This document shows, in pieces, positions 13,142-25,641 of a stretch of DNA of 64,000 nt (positions are counted from its first letter, which is position 1; each line of letters opens with the position of its first letter). The stretch is taken from assembly GCF_021155765.1 (NCBI RefSeq), contig NC_060105.1:17331001-17395000 (forward strand), written 5' to 3'. The notes beneath the pieces are model-generated. The model was given only the letters and a program-made list of their open reading frames with translations. It did no database searches and had not been told where the DNA came from. This stretch comes from Diprion similis (taxonomy: Eukaryota; Arthropoda; Insecta; Hymenoptera; Diprionidae). Position numbers and translations under genes: made by a program.

Positions 13142-13580
13142 AAAACTGAAATCAAATGTGGAACGTCATCAACGAGTGGGAGTCTAGACAAACTGAGGCA
13201 GGTAAGTAAAAATATTGTTTATTTCAAACAGATTCTTTATTTACATAAAATTAAGAATAAATGGATTGTTGAAACCCAGTAGAAGGTTGCTCCAGAGTAG
13301 ATTTGTTACAGTGCAGTGCTCCGGAAGCCAGTAATCAGTGCCAATGAACATGAAATATTAAAATAAAATCAGTAACAAGGAATAAAAGAAATAGTGTATC
13401 TTGAAACACAAAGCTTAGGAGTACAAAAAGTAGCAATTCGTTTTTCTGTCGCAATTTATTGAAAATTAGTGGTATTCAAAACAATTAGAAGCGCTTGTCT
13501 GATGATAATATCTTTTAATATTTTCAGGTGGGAAACAAACATCATCGAAGCGAGACTAAAGTTGTCAGGCGTTGAAGCGT
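13142..13580 (+). ncRNA. Possible spliced plus-strand transcript
   Basis: Two good splice-site pairs lie in sequence: donor GAGGCAG|GTAAGTAA (exon end 13200) and acceptor TTTTCAG|GTGGG (exon 13528-13580) followed by donor GTAAGTAAAT at 13581. A short open frame of about 25 codons starting at an ATG near 13157 can run across the junction. No protein family is recognisable, so a non-coding transcript is the cautious reading. Confidence 0.25.
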
Positions 13581-13710
13581 GTAAGTAAATTTCTGATACT
13601 ATGATATTTGCATATTACAATATTTTCACATGTATTCAATGATAAAATTCGTTTGTTCTGACAGACTTGAAGTTTCAAGTTTGGATAATAGGATGAAAAT
13701 CATACCTTAC

Positions 13711-13887
13711 CTGATGGTCAAAACGTTTTGGTGGGTAGGACCCTAATTTCTCGATTGGTGCCACCGTTCCAACCATCGAACCTGGTTGTTCCGTTGTTCC
13801 ATTAGACAACAGGTATCCGAAGGAATTTCTCCTGGTCATCGCCACCTTCTGAACATCAGTCGTGGCAAAATTGAAGAGCACGACACA
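13711..13887 (-). CDS. Candidate internal exon, 59 open codons, unknown family
   Basis: On the minus strand an AG (CTGTAG, exon from 13887) precedes an uninterrupted 59-codon frame that ends exactly at a GTAAGG donor after CATCAG (13711). The peptide includes FATTDVQKVAMTRRNSFGYL and ends PPKRFDHQ; it looks protein-like, with balanced polar content. Neither a partner exon nor a protein family was recognised. It lies between the inverted repeats at 12.80 and 15.48 kb, so it could belong to a mobile element. Confidence is limited because the support is only the open frame plus plausible splice signals. Confidence 0.3.
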
Positions 13888-15452
13888 CTACAGATCATGG
13901 TGTTTGAATATTCCATCATTTTAGATCTATCGAGCCAATAGTAATAAGTTTGTTATTCAACAATTGCTGCTAACTAATTTTACAGAGCAATCATTCCGTG
14001 CACCATTGTAATCCAAGCAGTATTATTGGCCCGCATTATTTTTCAAATTTTATTTTCGGCAGTTTTGATATTTTATTTTTCACTCTCTTGGTATTCAATT
14101 CAGATGAATAGTGTTTCAAGTGTTAAATCAGATTCCAAGGATGAATTTTGATGTGTAAACTGAACCAATCTCAATCTAAAAATGTTGGATAACTTCAGTT
14201 GAAAATGTCTTTAAAGTCAATATTAATCGACAGTATCATCTGACTAGCTAGTTGCAGCTATCATCCGTGCTTGAGCCTCGTTCAACCCCAGCAAGGTCTA
14301 AGGAATGCATTCACTTACTAGTACACATTACAAATGATCACTTTGTCTACAATAGGACTTACTTGCTGGCTAACTTTTTTATGATGAATCTTTATCAGGG
14401 AGTCATCCGGTAACTTATTGAAAGCTTGAAACCAGATTCAATTTTATACTCTTACAATGGTCCTTCATTGAAACTGAGAGTTTGTGAATCTCCATTTATT
14501 ACAATTAATTCTGCATCCCATGTTAACACTGTTCGAAACAAAAAATCTCATCCTAAGATTGGAAATGGAATCTGCAATGCAAAAGTTATCTAGTGGCACA
14601 AGTTAAAAACAAAGAACCTTATAACGGTTTCTGCGACAGAGGGATTCCTTCAGGATATTCATGTTACTGGATGATGTTCGGAGCACTATGAACAAGATAT
14701 TGTATTGGATTTAGGTTTAAGTAAATATTTTCATGAACTTCAGTGAAAATTAGATATTCATTTGTTTCAAAGGAACAAGGGGTACAATGTTGAATCCGAT
14801 AAGTCAATATTTTCATATGAATGTTCTGAACATTACTCTAAAACATGATTATCCTTAAAGTTAATTACTGAGGCACATTTTGAAAATGTTGATTTTTAAC
14901 TTGTGTCACAGAATGTTTCTGAGTTTTACTCTTCGGATTAGATTTCTTTAGATTAGATTTGAAATTGAAAGAAACCGTAAGATCTACAACTTCCTTTTCC
15001 AACCAACAAAAGTGGCCGATGATCTCTGCATGTGTCACGAATTGAATGGGAAGAGAAGACATCAGCTAACAGCAGAGATGCTTTTATTTTGGCTGTATTT
15101 TCTGTTGAAAGAAAAAAATTTCATTGTTATTCTTAATGTATGAAGTAATGAAAATGATTGAATAAATTGTCCCCACCTACCTGCTTCGTTTCTTCCAAGC
15201 ACCCAACATTTGAACAGATTTCTTGTTTCAATCGAATAGGACGAATTTTCAAAGAGCATCAGCATTAAATTCCGACCGTTCTTTGAACAATCTATTTTCA
15301 ATAACAAATGCTTCCCAAGTCTTCCCGAGTGACTATCTCAATGACTTGAGATTCTAACCTCAAAAATGCATGTGAACTACATCCCCGACAGAAACAGAGT
15401 TTGACAGCAGGGTCTCGGGGTGGCCAGACTGCACGGACGGCGGATTTAAATT
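13888..15452. other. Gene-free AT-rich spacer
   Basis: No supported gene was seen. Long AT-rich non-coding sequence occupies the inside of the 12.80/15.48 kb inverted-repeat pair. Confidence 0.45.
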
Positions 15453-15500
15453 CGCGCAGGCGCAGTTCCTGTTTAGTTTCTAGAGATGGTCCCGGTATGC
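15453..15500 (-). repeat. Inverted repeat, right copy (partner 12801-12847)
   Basis: This is the reverse complement of 12801-12847 with roughly one or two mismatches, including GCGCAGTTCCTGTTTAGTTT and TCTAGAGATGGTCCCGGTAT. Confidence 0.65.
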
Positions 15501-16020
15501 TCTAAGAGCGTGAGTACCTTTTTCTCTGTCTCTCACACAAAATGTAATTGGTTGGTTCAAAATAGTCACGTGACTACGTTGGAGCTGCACCAAGCAATGC
15601 GGTAAAGATGCAGACTGCAGTGCCCATAGACCGGGAGATGGTGCACGTAGGGAGCATCTCATTTTTTACAAGTATGGCACCCCTTGAGGGGTCGAATGAC
15701 ATAATTAATGAGAGGAAAATGATGGTCATAGCGCTGGTCGTCGGGGCGTTATCGCATGATGATTAATCGAACATGTCGGATAAATTGGGGTTTTCGAATG
15801 ATTTTTTACACAAAAAATCTTGCATTTTTCGGTAGTTTATGAAAAAAAATCCGGCGGAAGCAATATGCTATACTCATGCGGCGGGGCTTAAAGTCCGCCA
15901 TACTGATCAAAACAGGTAAGTTTTTTTTTTTTTAAACGATTTTTTACAGGTCCTTTTTTTTCAACTTGTTATTTTCAAACTGACATTCACGAAAATCGCC
16001 ACGCCATACCGTTTTGACGG

Positions 16021-17240
16021 GTCTAAATAGTCGCCACACTGCCGTAAAGGAGAAGGTTTTTTTAAAGTTGTTAAACGGTTTATTACAGCCTAAAAAATTT
16101 TTTACCAGTTATTTTAATGACTAGAAATAGAAATCCGATAACGCCATACCCGTGGGAAGGGTCAAATACGTATAATATCATTATAAAATTGTAACATTTT
16201 ATGCGAAATTTAAATGATTTTTCACAGTATGGCACAAATTTTTCCTGAAAGTTTAACGTGTAAAAACCTTAAATATAAATTTGCAAACTGATATGTAGGG
16301 GCAATCGTGATTTATAACAGATCCCAGTTAATATTCTACGGGTATCAACGCTCGAACAATTTTCTTCCTTGCATGATACAAAATAATGATCCTCTATTCA
16401 TGTAAAAAAAAATTATCCTGACATCACAAAAATTTATAGATTGTACAACTCACAGGCATTTTTCGAAAAATTCTAAATTTTATAAAATCTGAACCGTTTC
16501 ACCGATTCTCACGAAATTCAATACCAAACATCCTGTCATGATACTCTATTCATATAAAAATATTTAGCCTGATACCTAATTATTTGCGAAAGTTAGAGCG
16601 ACTACAGACATTTTTTGAAAATTCCGAAATTCTTTAAAATTCGTAATTTTCGAATATTTTTCACGAAAATCACAGTAAATGAAGGCGTCGTACTGCTTCA
16701 CCTGCATGCTAAAGATTCCTCTATAAGGAAGCAAAACTAATAAAATATTTGTTCAGCAATGAGTAATTGTACGTCTGTTTAACCGCTTATACCTTTCAGA
16801 CGTTTCGGAAAATCAGTTTATCGAGTATGGCACCACTTTTGCACTTCGCCATAAGTATGGCACAATTTTTCTGAGGTGTACTTTTATATCAACTTTCGAA
16901 AAATCGAAAGGCCATACTGTAAAAATACGTTTCGAATTTTTTTCCCCACAGTATGGGGTATTTTTTGTTGGATAGTGTCATATCGAAATCAACTGAAAAC
17001 AATGATGCCATACTGTAATAAATAATTTTACGTCTTACCCAATCGTTTTTTAAATAATGTTTCGAAAAAACAGTTTTTTAAGTATGGCACTACTTTTGCA
17101 CTCGACGTGAAGTATGGCTTGTATATTTACGGTAGTATTGTATCATGAACATTCAACAATCCAAATGCCATACTGTAAAAAATCGTTTAACAACTTAAAA
17201 AAAACCTTCTCCTTTACGGCAGTGTGGCGACTATTTAGAC
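16021..17240. mobile_element. Foldback element with about 70-bp inverted ends
   Basis: The left end GTCTAAATAGTCGCCACACT plus GCCGTAAAGGAGAAGG (16021-16056) is repeated inverted at 17205-17240, and the arms continue inward through GTTGTTAAACG-type sequence. The interior repeatedly shows the words AGTATGGCAC and CCATACTGTAA in both orientations. No transposase is visible. Confidence 0.7.
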
Positions 17241-17616
17241 CTTTAGAATCCAACCCGGTGTATCTGAACAAGCGATGGAATCAGTTTGTCCAACGCATTT
17301 TAATGCTTAATCGGTAATTGGCGATCCGAACTACAGATTTGCGTCTAATTGTAACAATTTCTACCGTCGAAAATTCGGAAATTCTCGTGGAGTATCGTTC
17401 CAATTTTGCAGTGTGTGGTCTTAGTAGCGGAAAATTTATATTTTTATAATTTAAAGTTTCATTTAAAATATTTTTTAATTTTAGGTGAAAATATTCATTT
17501 CTCTTTCACTTATTATATCAAATGGGAATCTTAGTAAGTCAGCCAATGATAATAATTGATCCTTATCAATCCCAATCACATAAGTTGATACTGTATTGCG
17601 CTATAATAATCTAGTC

Positions 17617-17697
17617 GGTCGATTAATCGAGTTTGAATAATAATCGATTGTGCTCGATTAATCGGGAAAAACAATCGATTTAATCGAAATCGATTAG
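17617..17697. promoter_or_regulatory. Cluster of ATCGAT/ATTAATCGA motifs upstream of SLC25A26
   Basis: Within about 80 bp there are multiple AATCGATT, CGATTAATCG and AATCGAAATCGATT words, starting about 205 bp and ending about 125 bp before the carrier start codon. Such ATCGAT cores resemble known insect promoter sites (DREF-type TATCGATA) or Onecut/Cut homeodomain sites. The motif density is seen; the factor is inference. Confidence 0.35.
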
Positions 17698-17823
17698 TGC
17701 TCATGACGACATCGCTTTCTTCCTTCCCACGAGATTGTCGAACCGGCCACTTCACCCTAACATAACCTAAATGACTAGGAGTTAAGAATACCGAGACTTG
17801 GCGTTCGGTTGCATCGCCTAAAC

Positions 17824-19736
17824 ATGACCGTTCCTAATTCTAAAAACTCATTTCTTACCTCCCTCGTAGTAAGTGTTCAATATATTTACGTAGCTGCAGT
17901 CGAATCTGGTTATCAGCAACATTACGCGGCTTTGTCGCTCTCTCATGAACTGTGGAATCACTCTTGAAAGTGGGACTGAGACACAAATGATGCTCAAAAC
18001 CACATTTATTACTGTACTTAAGGTTTCACGCAAATTCTTTATACCATTCTCTAATGGTATGTCGGTACAACAATATTCAGTGAGCTCTCTGGGTGTTGTG
18101 TCTTATACTATTTAACCATTTCTGAGATTGGAAACTTTTCCTGCTTACCCTTGTCATCCTTTGTTATTGAATTGTCTATTATAGGATCCTTTAATTCCTT
18201 AATATTTCATCATCTTACTTATAGTCCGGCGGTGCAGCAGGAACTTTTGTAGACGTTGCATTGTTTCCGCTAGATACTCTGAAAACTCGCCTGCAGAGTC
18301 AGAGCGGATTCCTGAAATCTGGTGGTTTTAAGGGATTGTATCATGGAATCAAACCAGTTATACTTGGCTCAGCACCAACCGGTAGTTACCTAAGTGACTT
18401 ACTTATATTACGCTTTTAGGTTGTGATAGCTCATTACAAACTCTTGCTTGCCACAGATAGTATTCATTCCTTAAATATTTCAGCTGCATTGTTTTTTGTG
18501 ACTTATGATAGTATCAAAGTATTCCTGAAACCAAAAGTTGACGAGAGGCATCACTTCCTCATTTACATGGGAGGCGCCACTTTCAGTGAAATGGTAAGGA
18601 CAGTAAATAAGACTGTAAATAAATTACCCCATAGGATTCAAATGATTCTATACCACTTGTAAAGGTCAGATCTAGGTCGAGTTGGCATGGAATCCCGCGC
18701 AAACACAAAGTTCAATCACTTCATATATCATTAATGCATTAGGGCATAACAAAGAATAAAGTAAAGCACTATTCACATGAATTCCATTTCCTCATTTTTG
18801 TGCCATTTCATGAATCTTGAATGGTTAAATTGGTTACATTTTTCTCTTAACTTTATTCACAAACTTCCACTTATTGTAATTGATCAAGCCACCAATTAGA
18901 CGACGTCATGTAAAGTCTAATACAAGTATGGTTGAATTCCTTAAAACTACAGGTAGCTTGTTTAATAAGAGTACCAGTTGAAGTAGTGAAACAAAGGAAT
19001 CAAGCTTTGCTATCTGGCAAAGAACGTCTTGGCATAAAGTTACTGTATCGTGGCTACTGGAGTACAGTTTTGAGGGATACTCCATTCAGTCTGTTGCAAT
19101 TCCCACTGTGGGAATACTTCAAACACAGTTGGAGTCGCAGAGTCGACAGAGAATTAAATCCGTGGGAGGGAGCCGTATGTGGTGCGGTTGCAGGTACATA
19201 CTTCTTTTAATCTGAAAATTTATTATACATACCTTCATTTGTCTCATATCGCATGTTCCAGAATTAAAACGAGTTATATTTTTAGGTGGCATTTCAGCTG
19301 CAGCAACTACACCACTGGATGTAGCAAAAACTAGAATAATGCTTTCCAGTGTAACAGTTGGTAGTTCTGAGTTGAAAATTACCTTCATCCTCAGGGCATT
19401 GTACAAAGAAAGAGGAGTGCAAGGGTATGCATTGATCGTTATTGCCTGAATATAAGGAAATGCGACAACTACTGAAAATATTATTGAGATTTAAACTATC
19501 GATATTACCTCTCTCCTTACAAATAAATTATTTTTATGTTTATTCTCCACTATCTATGCGTATAAGGTAACAACTGGATACTAATTCTGGATACAAATTT
19601 CAGGCTCTTCGCTGGTGTGGCCCCACGTACGGCTTGGATAACTGCTGGTGGTTTTATATTCTTTGGTGTTTATGAGCAGACCAAAGTTATAATGGAAAAA
19701 TTATTTTCAACGAGAACCAGGATACCTAATTTATGA
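17824..19736 (+). CDS. SLC25A26: Mitochondrial S-adenosylmethionine carrier
   Basis: Six exons: 17824-17868, 18225-18381, 18484-18593, 18953-19193, 19286-19424 and 19604-19736. Their phases fit exactly and give 274 residues, the family's usual length. The protein imports S-adenosylmethionine into mitochondria in exchange for S-adenosylhomocysteine, for methylation of mitochondrial RNA and proteins. Three repeats each carry the carrier signature: PLDTLK (residue 30), VPVEVVK (111) and TPLDVAK (193). The opening [18 protein letters not shown] and the [15 protein letters not shown] block are characteristic of SAMC. The start is the ATG in a 15-codon first exon that leads directly into the first transmembrane helix, as in orthologues. 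The gene is convergent with HSDL2 (stops about 0.8 kb apart). Confidence 0.95.
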
Positions 19737-20553
19737 TTGAACTTATAAACCTGATTGATGCTAAAAATTATGCGGTGACATTGAAGTACCTGTATGCATT
19801 TTTTTGGAATGTATAGAACCAAGTTGCTGAAACATCCGTGCGTTCACCCATAAAAATTTTTTAACGTCATTGTTAGCCTCATCAGTAATTTTGAACCATT
19901 TTTTTGGAACCTGCGAAAAAATATCTTTGCCCCACCTGATTTTTTAGTAAAAAACAAAGAAAATTAGACCCTTAAATCAGGTATATTATAATATGTACCG
20001 TTAACTCGAGATATATTAAAACAAACTTTACAGTGAGGCTTATGGTGAAAATTGCAGTTTTTACCAATTACCGAATTTATTTACATTACAAACTAAATTC
20101 TTTCAAATGACTTGCTCAGGATTGACAGCGTGTACATATTCCTAGTCAGTGTAGGTCGTCGAATAGAAATCACACTACACATGTAGAAAACAAATATAAC
20201 ATAATATTTTATTGGTTGTAAATATATAAATTGATTCCATTTGATGCGTAACAAAATATATCATGTATACATATTTCTACAGGATACGATTTGAAATTTT
20301 TTTATTTCCATCCTTGCTTATTTGTTTATATAAAAACTTTTTCGTTTTACTTTGTCCATCTCGTTATAGCTTATATTTTTTATTTTCGAATTCATTTCTG
20401 TTGGTACGATTCATGAGTTATCCTCTCATTACTAGGCTTTATTTGGATATAAATTGTGAGATATTCTCACAAATTACATATGATTTGTTGAAAAAAAATT
20501 CAGATGGTCCACCTCTTCTATAATGATAAAAATCAATTAAGATTTTCTTTCGT
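19737..20553. other. Spacer between convergent SLC25A26 and HSDL2
   Basis: It contains the 3' UTRs of both genes and no coding sequence. The ORF near 20263-20523 is a low-complexity AT/T-rich chance frame. Confidence 0.6.
20301..20306 (-). terminator. Possible poly(A) signal for HSDL2
   Basis: AATAAA on the minus strand, about 250 bases after the HSDL2 stop. It is one of several AT-rich candidates. Confidence 0.35.
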
Positions 20554-23500
20554 TCAAAGCTTTGATTTCAATCTACTCATCAAGGTTTCCAATTTCATCG
20601 CTTTCTGAAGATTACCAGTAATCTTCAACTTGCCGGTCATAAAAGCTGTTGCCGGTTTTAGTTTACCTACCATAAAAAAAAGTTGCATTCAGTTTACATT
20701 TATGAAATATAATCTTTCAAACATAGAATACATTCAATGAAAACCTAGGTGTATTGATAATTGTGGATAGCAATTAACATATATTTCAATTTCAATAAAC
20801 GAGGTGTTCAATTACTTACCGCTAAACATTGCAAAAAAGTTTTTTGAATCCATAGTTAGCGTAGCGTCAGCTGGTTGCCCAGGCTCACCTTTGCCGGCTG
20901 CGCCGTTACCATTTTTCAGGTCTATGAACCATGTGCTAGCTTCGTCTCCTGGTAGAACAGAAGAAAAAAGTTAATTAAACACGATCGAAATTTTCAACTT
21001 TATAAAACTGAGTAGTTTGCAAAAATCCAATTACCGTATGGGTTTGAATACTAATTAAGGTTTTTGGCGCAAGTTGGTATTGGGAAAGTAATTATTGAAT
21101 GCATAATTTCTTACGAATCATGTGAAAGTTTTTCCAATAAAGCATATGTTCATTGTTCGCAACCCGGCACTCTGAACTATACTATGTTCTTTTTATTAAC
21201 TGATCAGTTGGATAATGATGATATCGTTGTTAGACGCTTTGTTGGGGAAACAGTTTGCGAACGAAATGAACAATTTAAAGCTATAGTTAATATAAAGTTG
21301 TAAATAATTATGCACTATCAGTAGAATTTTGCGGTCTGGCTTTTACAATGTTAACTTTAAGTCTTTGAATTCGTTACATCAAAGGATAATATTTTGATGA
21401 TAAAGAGAAGTTTATGTGGAAAAATTCGCTTCGGTCCACTACCTTTCACGTTGAATTGAAAAATTGCACCAGTCTTGTTTACTAGTTCACTGCTGAGGTT
21501 AGCTTGTATAGCTGTGAATATCTCCCGCACTTCGCCGCCGCTTGAGTCAGTCGCCTTGGAATCTTTACCGGCAGCTTGGTCTTTCGATGCTTTAGCTGCG
21601 CCTCCTTTTGCAAAAGTTCCCAAGATTGTGTCTGGATCGCTATCTAAGAAGAAATCTGGCATCAGCTTATCCTTGTATTCTGAAAGTATAAAACGACATG
21701 ACATGAGACAAAGGTACTTACTTATATAATTCAATAGTTTCATTCATATCTTGAATGAAAATAACAAAGAAAGAAGGTCGCGCACCACTCATTTATATCT
21801 GCATTAAATGAATTTCAACCACAATTGAAGTATGATGAAACCTGCTCGTCAAATTCATTATGTCATGTATGTCCAATCTTAATATCAAAGGAAAAAAAAC
21901 AATGTATGATATTGCATGAATAAGTGTTTACACATTGTTTATATTGCTAAATTCATTTCGCTTACTGAAACGTAAATATCAACATTTGAGTGCAGAACTA
22001 TAAAATGCTTTCCTATTGGTTGCATAATTCCTGCTATTACAACTGCAGTTTCATTAAGTTGGAACAACTCTGCATTCTGTAAGATTGTTAAATTCGATCA
22101 TTTTTACTAAACTGATTCAAAGTGTCTCAATTTCATATTACAAGTTGCTGCTGCAGTAATCCCTCACATTCAACACTATTAGGCTTATGGAAAAAATTTG
22201 AGATATATTTTTTTAACACTCTTAGATCATACATTCGGTAAGAAATAATATTTATCAGAAATGTATATAATCACCTGGGTTACACGCATATTGTGTGAAG
22301 TCTGTGACACCTTCATTTCTAAGATATTCTTCATCTACAAAGAATTGTCCCGTTACAGACCGTGAATCTCTGCAGAGTAAACTGTAGACAGTGTCGGCAA
22401 CAATTTCCGGTTTTCGACTGTGATTGCTGGAATCCGGGCCAGTTAACATTTCAATAGCTGCGGTATGTATTGCTAAAAAGAAGAGAATTAGTTATGCAAA
22501 TGAGTAACTCTTGTTTAACTTGCAACTTTTCATGTTTACTTGCATTTTTAACGCACCTGTCCTTGGCCATACTGCGTTTACTGCAACTCCATTTTCTTTG
22601 AATTCCTCCGCCATACCAAGAACGCACATCGACATACCGTACTTGGCCATGGTGTAAGCAACATGAGGAGCAAACCAATGAGGCACCATGTTAAGAGGAG
22701 GGCTTATATTGACAATATGCGGATTTGGGCTCTTCAATAAATATGGAAGACATATTTTAGATCTGAATTATACAAATGTGAATGTCATTTTATGGTACTT
22801 GGAGTTTAATATACGAAAAATCCGAAATCTGATTCAAATGGAATCAAGTCTTACACAAGGAATGTTCCTCTTGTATTGATGTTGTGCATTAAATCATATC
22901 GCTTCATATCTGTGTCCATGGTCCTCGTCAGAGAAATAGCACTGGCATTATTAATGAGAGCGTCTATTCCACCAAACTTTTTTACCGCATTCTCTACTGC
23001 CGAAATGACCTGCGCTTCATCCCTGACATCTACTACACACGGCAATGCTGCGCCACCTGCAGCTTCGACTGAAAAATTGAATTATTCAAATATTAGTACT
23101 CTTGGCAAGTATTTAATACGTATATAAAGTCGCTTGTTCGTTGCTGAACACAAGTGCGACTAACACAGCAATTTTACTTGGCGTCTGCATAAATGATCTT
23201 GGCTTTGGCAATGAATAAATAACCCTTATAATATATCTATTATATTGTTTACTGGTGAGTTTGTGATTTGAATCTCTTACACACATACTTGTTACATTAC
23301 ATATTTACTTTCTTTGGCAGCACTATAAATAGTTCCAGGTAATTTCGGATGAGGATCAGCAGTTTTTGCCGCAATAACAATATTGGCACCATCTCGAGCT
23401 GCCTTTAGAGCAATTTGTTTTCCAATTCCTCGCGATGCTCCCGTAATAAAAATTGTACGCCCAGCGAGTTTCCTTTGAAAATTTGATGAGATTTATGAAT

Positions 23501-24632
23501 GGCTTACGATATATACATGACATATGGTATGGAAAATTTGACTATACAGTAGAAGTTGTTAGGATAGATATTAGGAAGTCAAGAATGAGCTCATTTTTCG
23601 TGTTTCCATACTAAATATTTTGAAACTGTACCCAGATATGAGTATAAAGAATGGTGAATTTTTTAAATCTTCAATATAATGTACAAATCTGTTTATATTA
23701 CAATTTATAATAAAACATTAAAAGGCTGTAATACTCAATTTCAAGTCACAAATTTTGGTAGCTGCTTTATTTCTCAGTGTTTACTAAGCAGATAAGAACA
23801 ATTCTTTAGAAATCCGTCGGAGTTGCATGAAGACGTTTTAAATGCTTATCTAATTTAACAAACAAGTCATTTATAAATAACAAATTCAAAAGATGTTCAA
23901 GTTGATCAATCACAACGATTGTGATTAAGTAATCTGACAAATCCCGATGTTTGCATGATCGTATTGTGAAGTGAGAACATCAGTAATACATAAGAGAATG
24001 GGTCAAAAGTCAAGTGGGTAAAAGATTTACTGATACAGAAAAACGCGTGTTCATAATTTAATTTAAATCTGCTCGATTCGGTCAGTCTTTATTTAAGGCA
24101 TGATAGCCGCAGTTCAAACAATAATTTGAAAAGTACCTCCTACTGGTGCTGATTCATTTGTTTTTATGTACGGGACGGTCATGAAATACAAATGTGTCTT
24201 TCTGGATTGAAAACACAACTGATTCAATGAATGTGCCTAATACTTGAACTTTGTAGCTACACTCAAGCTAGAGTAATTTGCTCCAAAGACTCCAAACAAT
24301 AGAAATAAAATGTGTGATTATCCTGAGTTCGAGTTGCATGATTAGACGTTTTTTTAAGTGACATGAAATCATTTGCCTTGGAGTTATGGACCTTACGGAA
24401 TGTGTGTGAGAATTTTTCTCTGCAATCTATGCAGCAAAATTTAAAGGTAATTTCAATGCTTAGTTATCTAAGAAAATCTGATTTGGTGGGAAAATTATTT
24501 TACTACCAAATAAAAATGCTAATATATACACTTATCTACTGCATCAACTCTCATTGCGCCGAAGTCGTAATTCGAATCATACAAGGATCAACACGATTGT
24601 AGTTTGACTACTCACCCCGTGTTAGCAATCAT
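20554..24632 (-). CDS. HSDL2: Hydroxysteroid dehydrogenase-like protein 2 (SDR + SCP2)
   Basis: Eight exons from 5' to 3': 24632-24616, 23472-23309, 23068-22855, 22762-22557, 22472-22275, 21679-21443, 20948-20820 and 20666-20554. All phases agree, giving 425 residues (human protein about 418). The N-terminal half is a short-chain dehydrogenase/reductase with nucleotide-binding TGASRGIG (16-23), NNAS (100-103), Ser152, and Tyr168-x3-Lys172 of the catalytic set. The last ~110 residues form an SCP2 sterol/lipid-binding domain, and the protein ends in SKL, a consensus peroxisomal import signal. A role in peroxisomal fatty-acid or lipid metabolism is expected; the substrate is unknown in the family. 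The 17-base first exon encodes MIANT plus part of a Gly and joins with correct phase to the KLAGRTIFITG exon. Confidence 0.95.
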
Positions 24633-25008
24633 TTTTCCGCAGATTGTCAACTTTGTTAGGATCTGAATTGTACTTCCCAATTGCTCCTAGCAATTGTTCC
24701 GACTCAAGATGAATGAGGCGACGGCTCGAGCTATCAATACTCGATATGTATCTGATCAAAAATTCCGATTATGTCAATTCCAAAGGTCTACTATAATCTT
24801 TGATTGTATACCTCATAGGCTACAGCACATACGGTAAATGGGCAATAATAACGGTCATAATACCATAGACTTATAGAGAACGGACGTTACGTCTACGTGC
24901 AAGAGCATCAACCGGGCGGATAATATTGTACGCGGCTGTGCACAATTATCGTATCGTTATCGTATGATGGTAACAAGTTTTATTGTACAGAAAGTTGGAT
25001 AGATGCTC

Positions 25009-25641
25009 TTAAGGTGCATATAAAGACCTCGAAAACGCGGGGATGCAAAACTCCTATACCGCTCAAGCGATCAGAGTAAAACTTGGGCAATTAATGCCTT
25101 ATTTTGGCAAAAAGTGGAGCGTCTTTTGAATTTTTCAAAATTTTGAAAAAAAATTTACTGATTAGTTACCACCCACAGAAATTGGCCAAATTTTCACAGT
25201 TACACTGAATTGATCGAACTATCCGGTATGATGCCACTCGGCGGTGATGAAACACACATGCGCGTAATATCGGTAACAAATGTCGCCAAAATGAGATTTC
25301 GGTGTACTTCGTAATCAAAAACCAGATCAGCTGCCATTTCGTCAATTCACCATCAAATCTCATGGGACTGGGCTCAAAATGTGTGTTTCATCACCGCCGA
25401 GTGGCATCATACCGGATAGTTCAATCAATTCAGTGTAACTGTGAAAATTTGGCCAATTTCTGTGGGTGGTAACTAATCTGTAAATTTTTTCAAAAAATTT
25501 TGAAAAATTAAAAAGACGCCCCACTTTTTGCCAAAATGAGGCATTAATTGCCCAAGTTTCACTCTGATCGCTTGAGCGATATAGGAGTTTTGCATCCCCG
25601 CGTTTTCGAGGTGTACGACGGGTCTTTATATGCACCTTAAG
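25009..25641. mobile_element. TTAA-ended foldback element, copy 1
   Basis: The ends TTAAGGTGCATATAAAG and CTTTATATGCACCTTAA are exact inverses. Arms of roughly 200 bp or more are nearly identical reverse complements (AACGCGGGGATGCAAAACTC, CACCCACAGAAATTGGCC and ACTATCCGGTATGATGCCAC blocks). The short centre holds a TCGCCAAAATGAGATTTCGG region. A second, longer copy lies at 48606-49414. The TTAA ends suggest a piggyBac-type non-autonomous element. Confidence 0.85.

Noticed and set aside
21475-21729. 84-codon plus-strand ORF
   Set aside because: Antisense shadow of HSDL2 exon 6.
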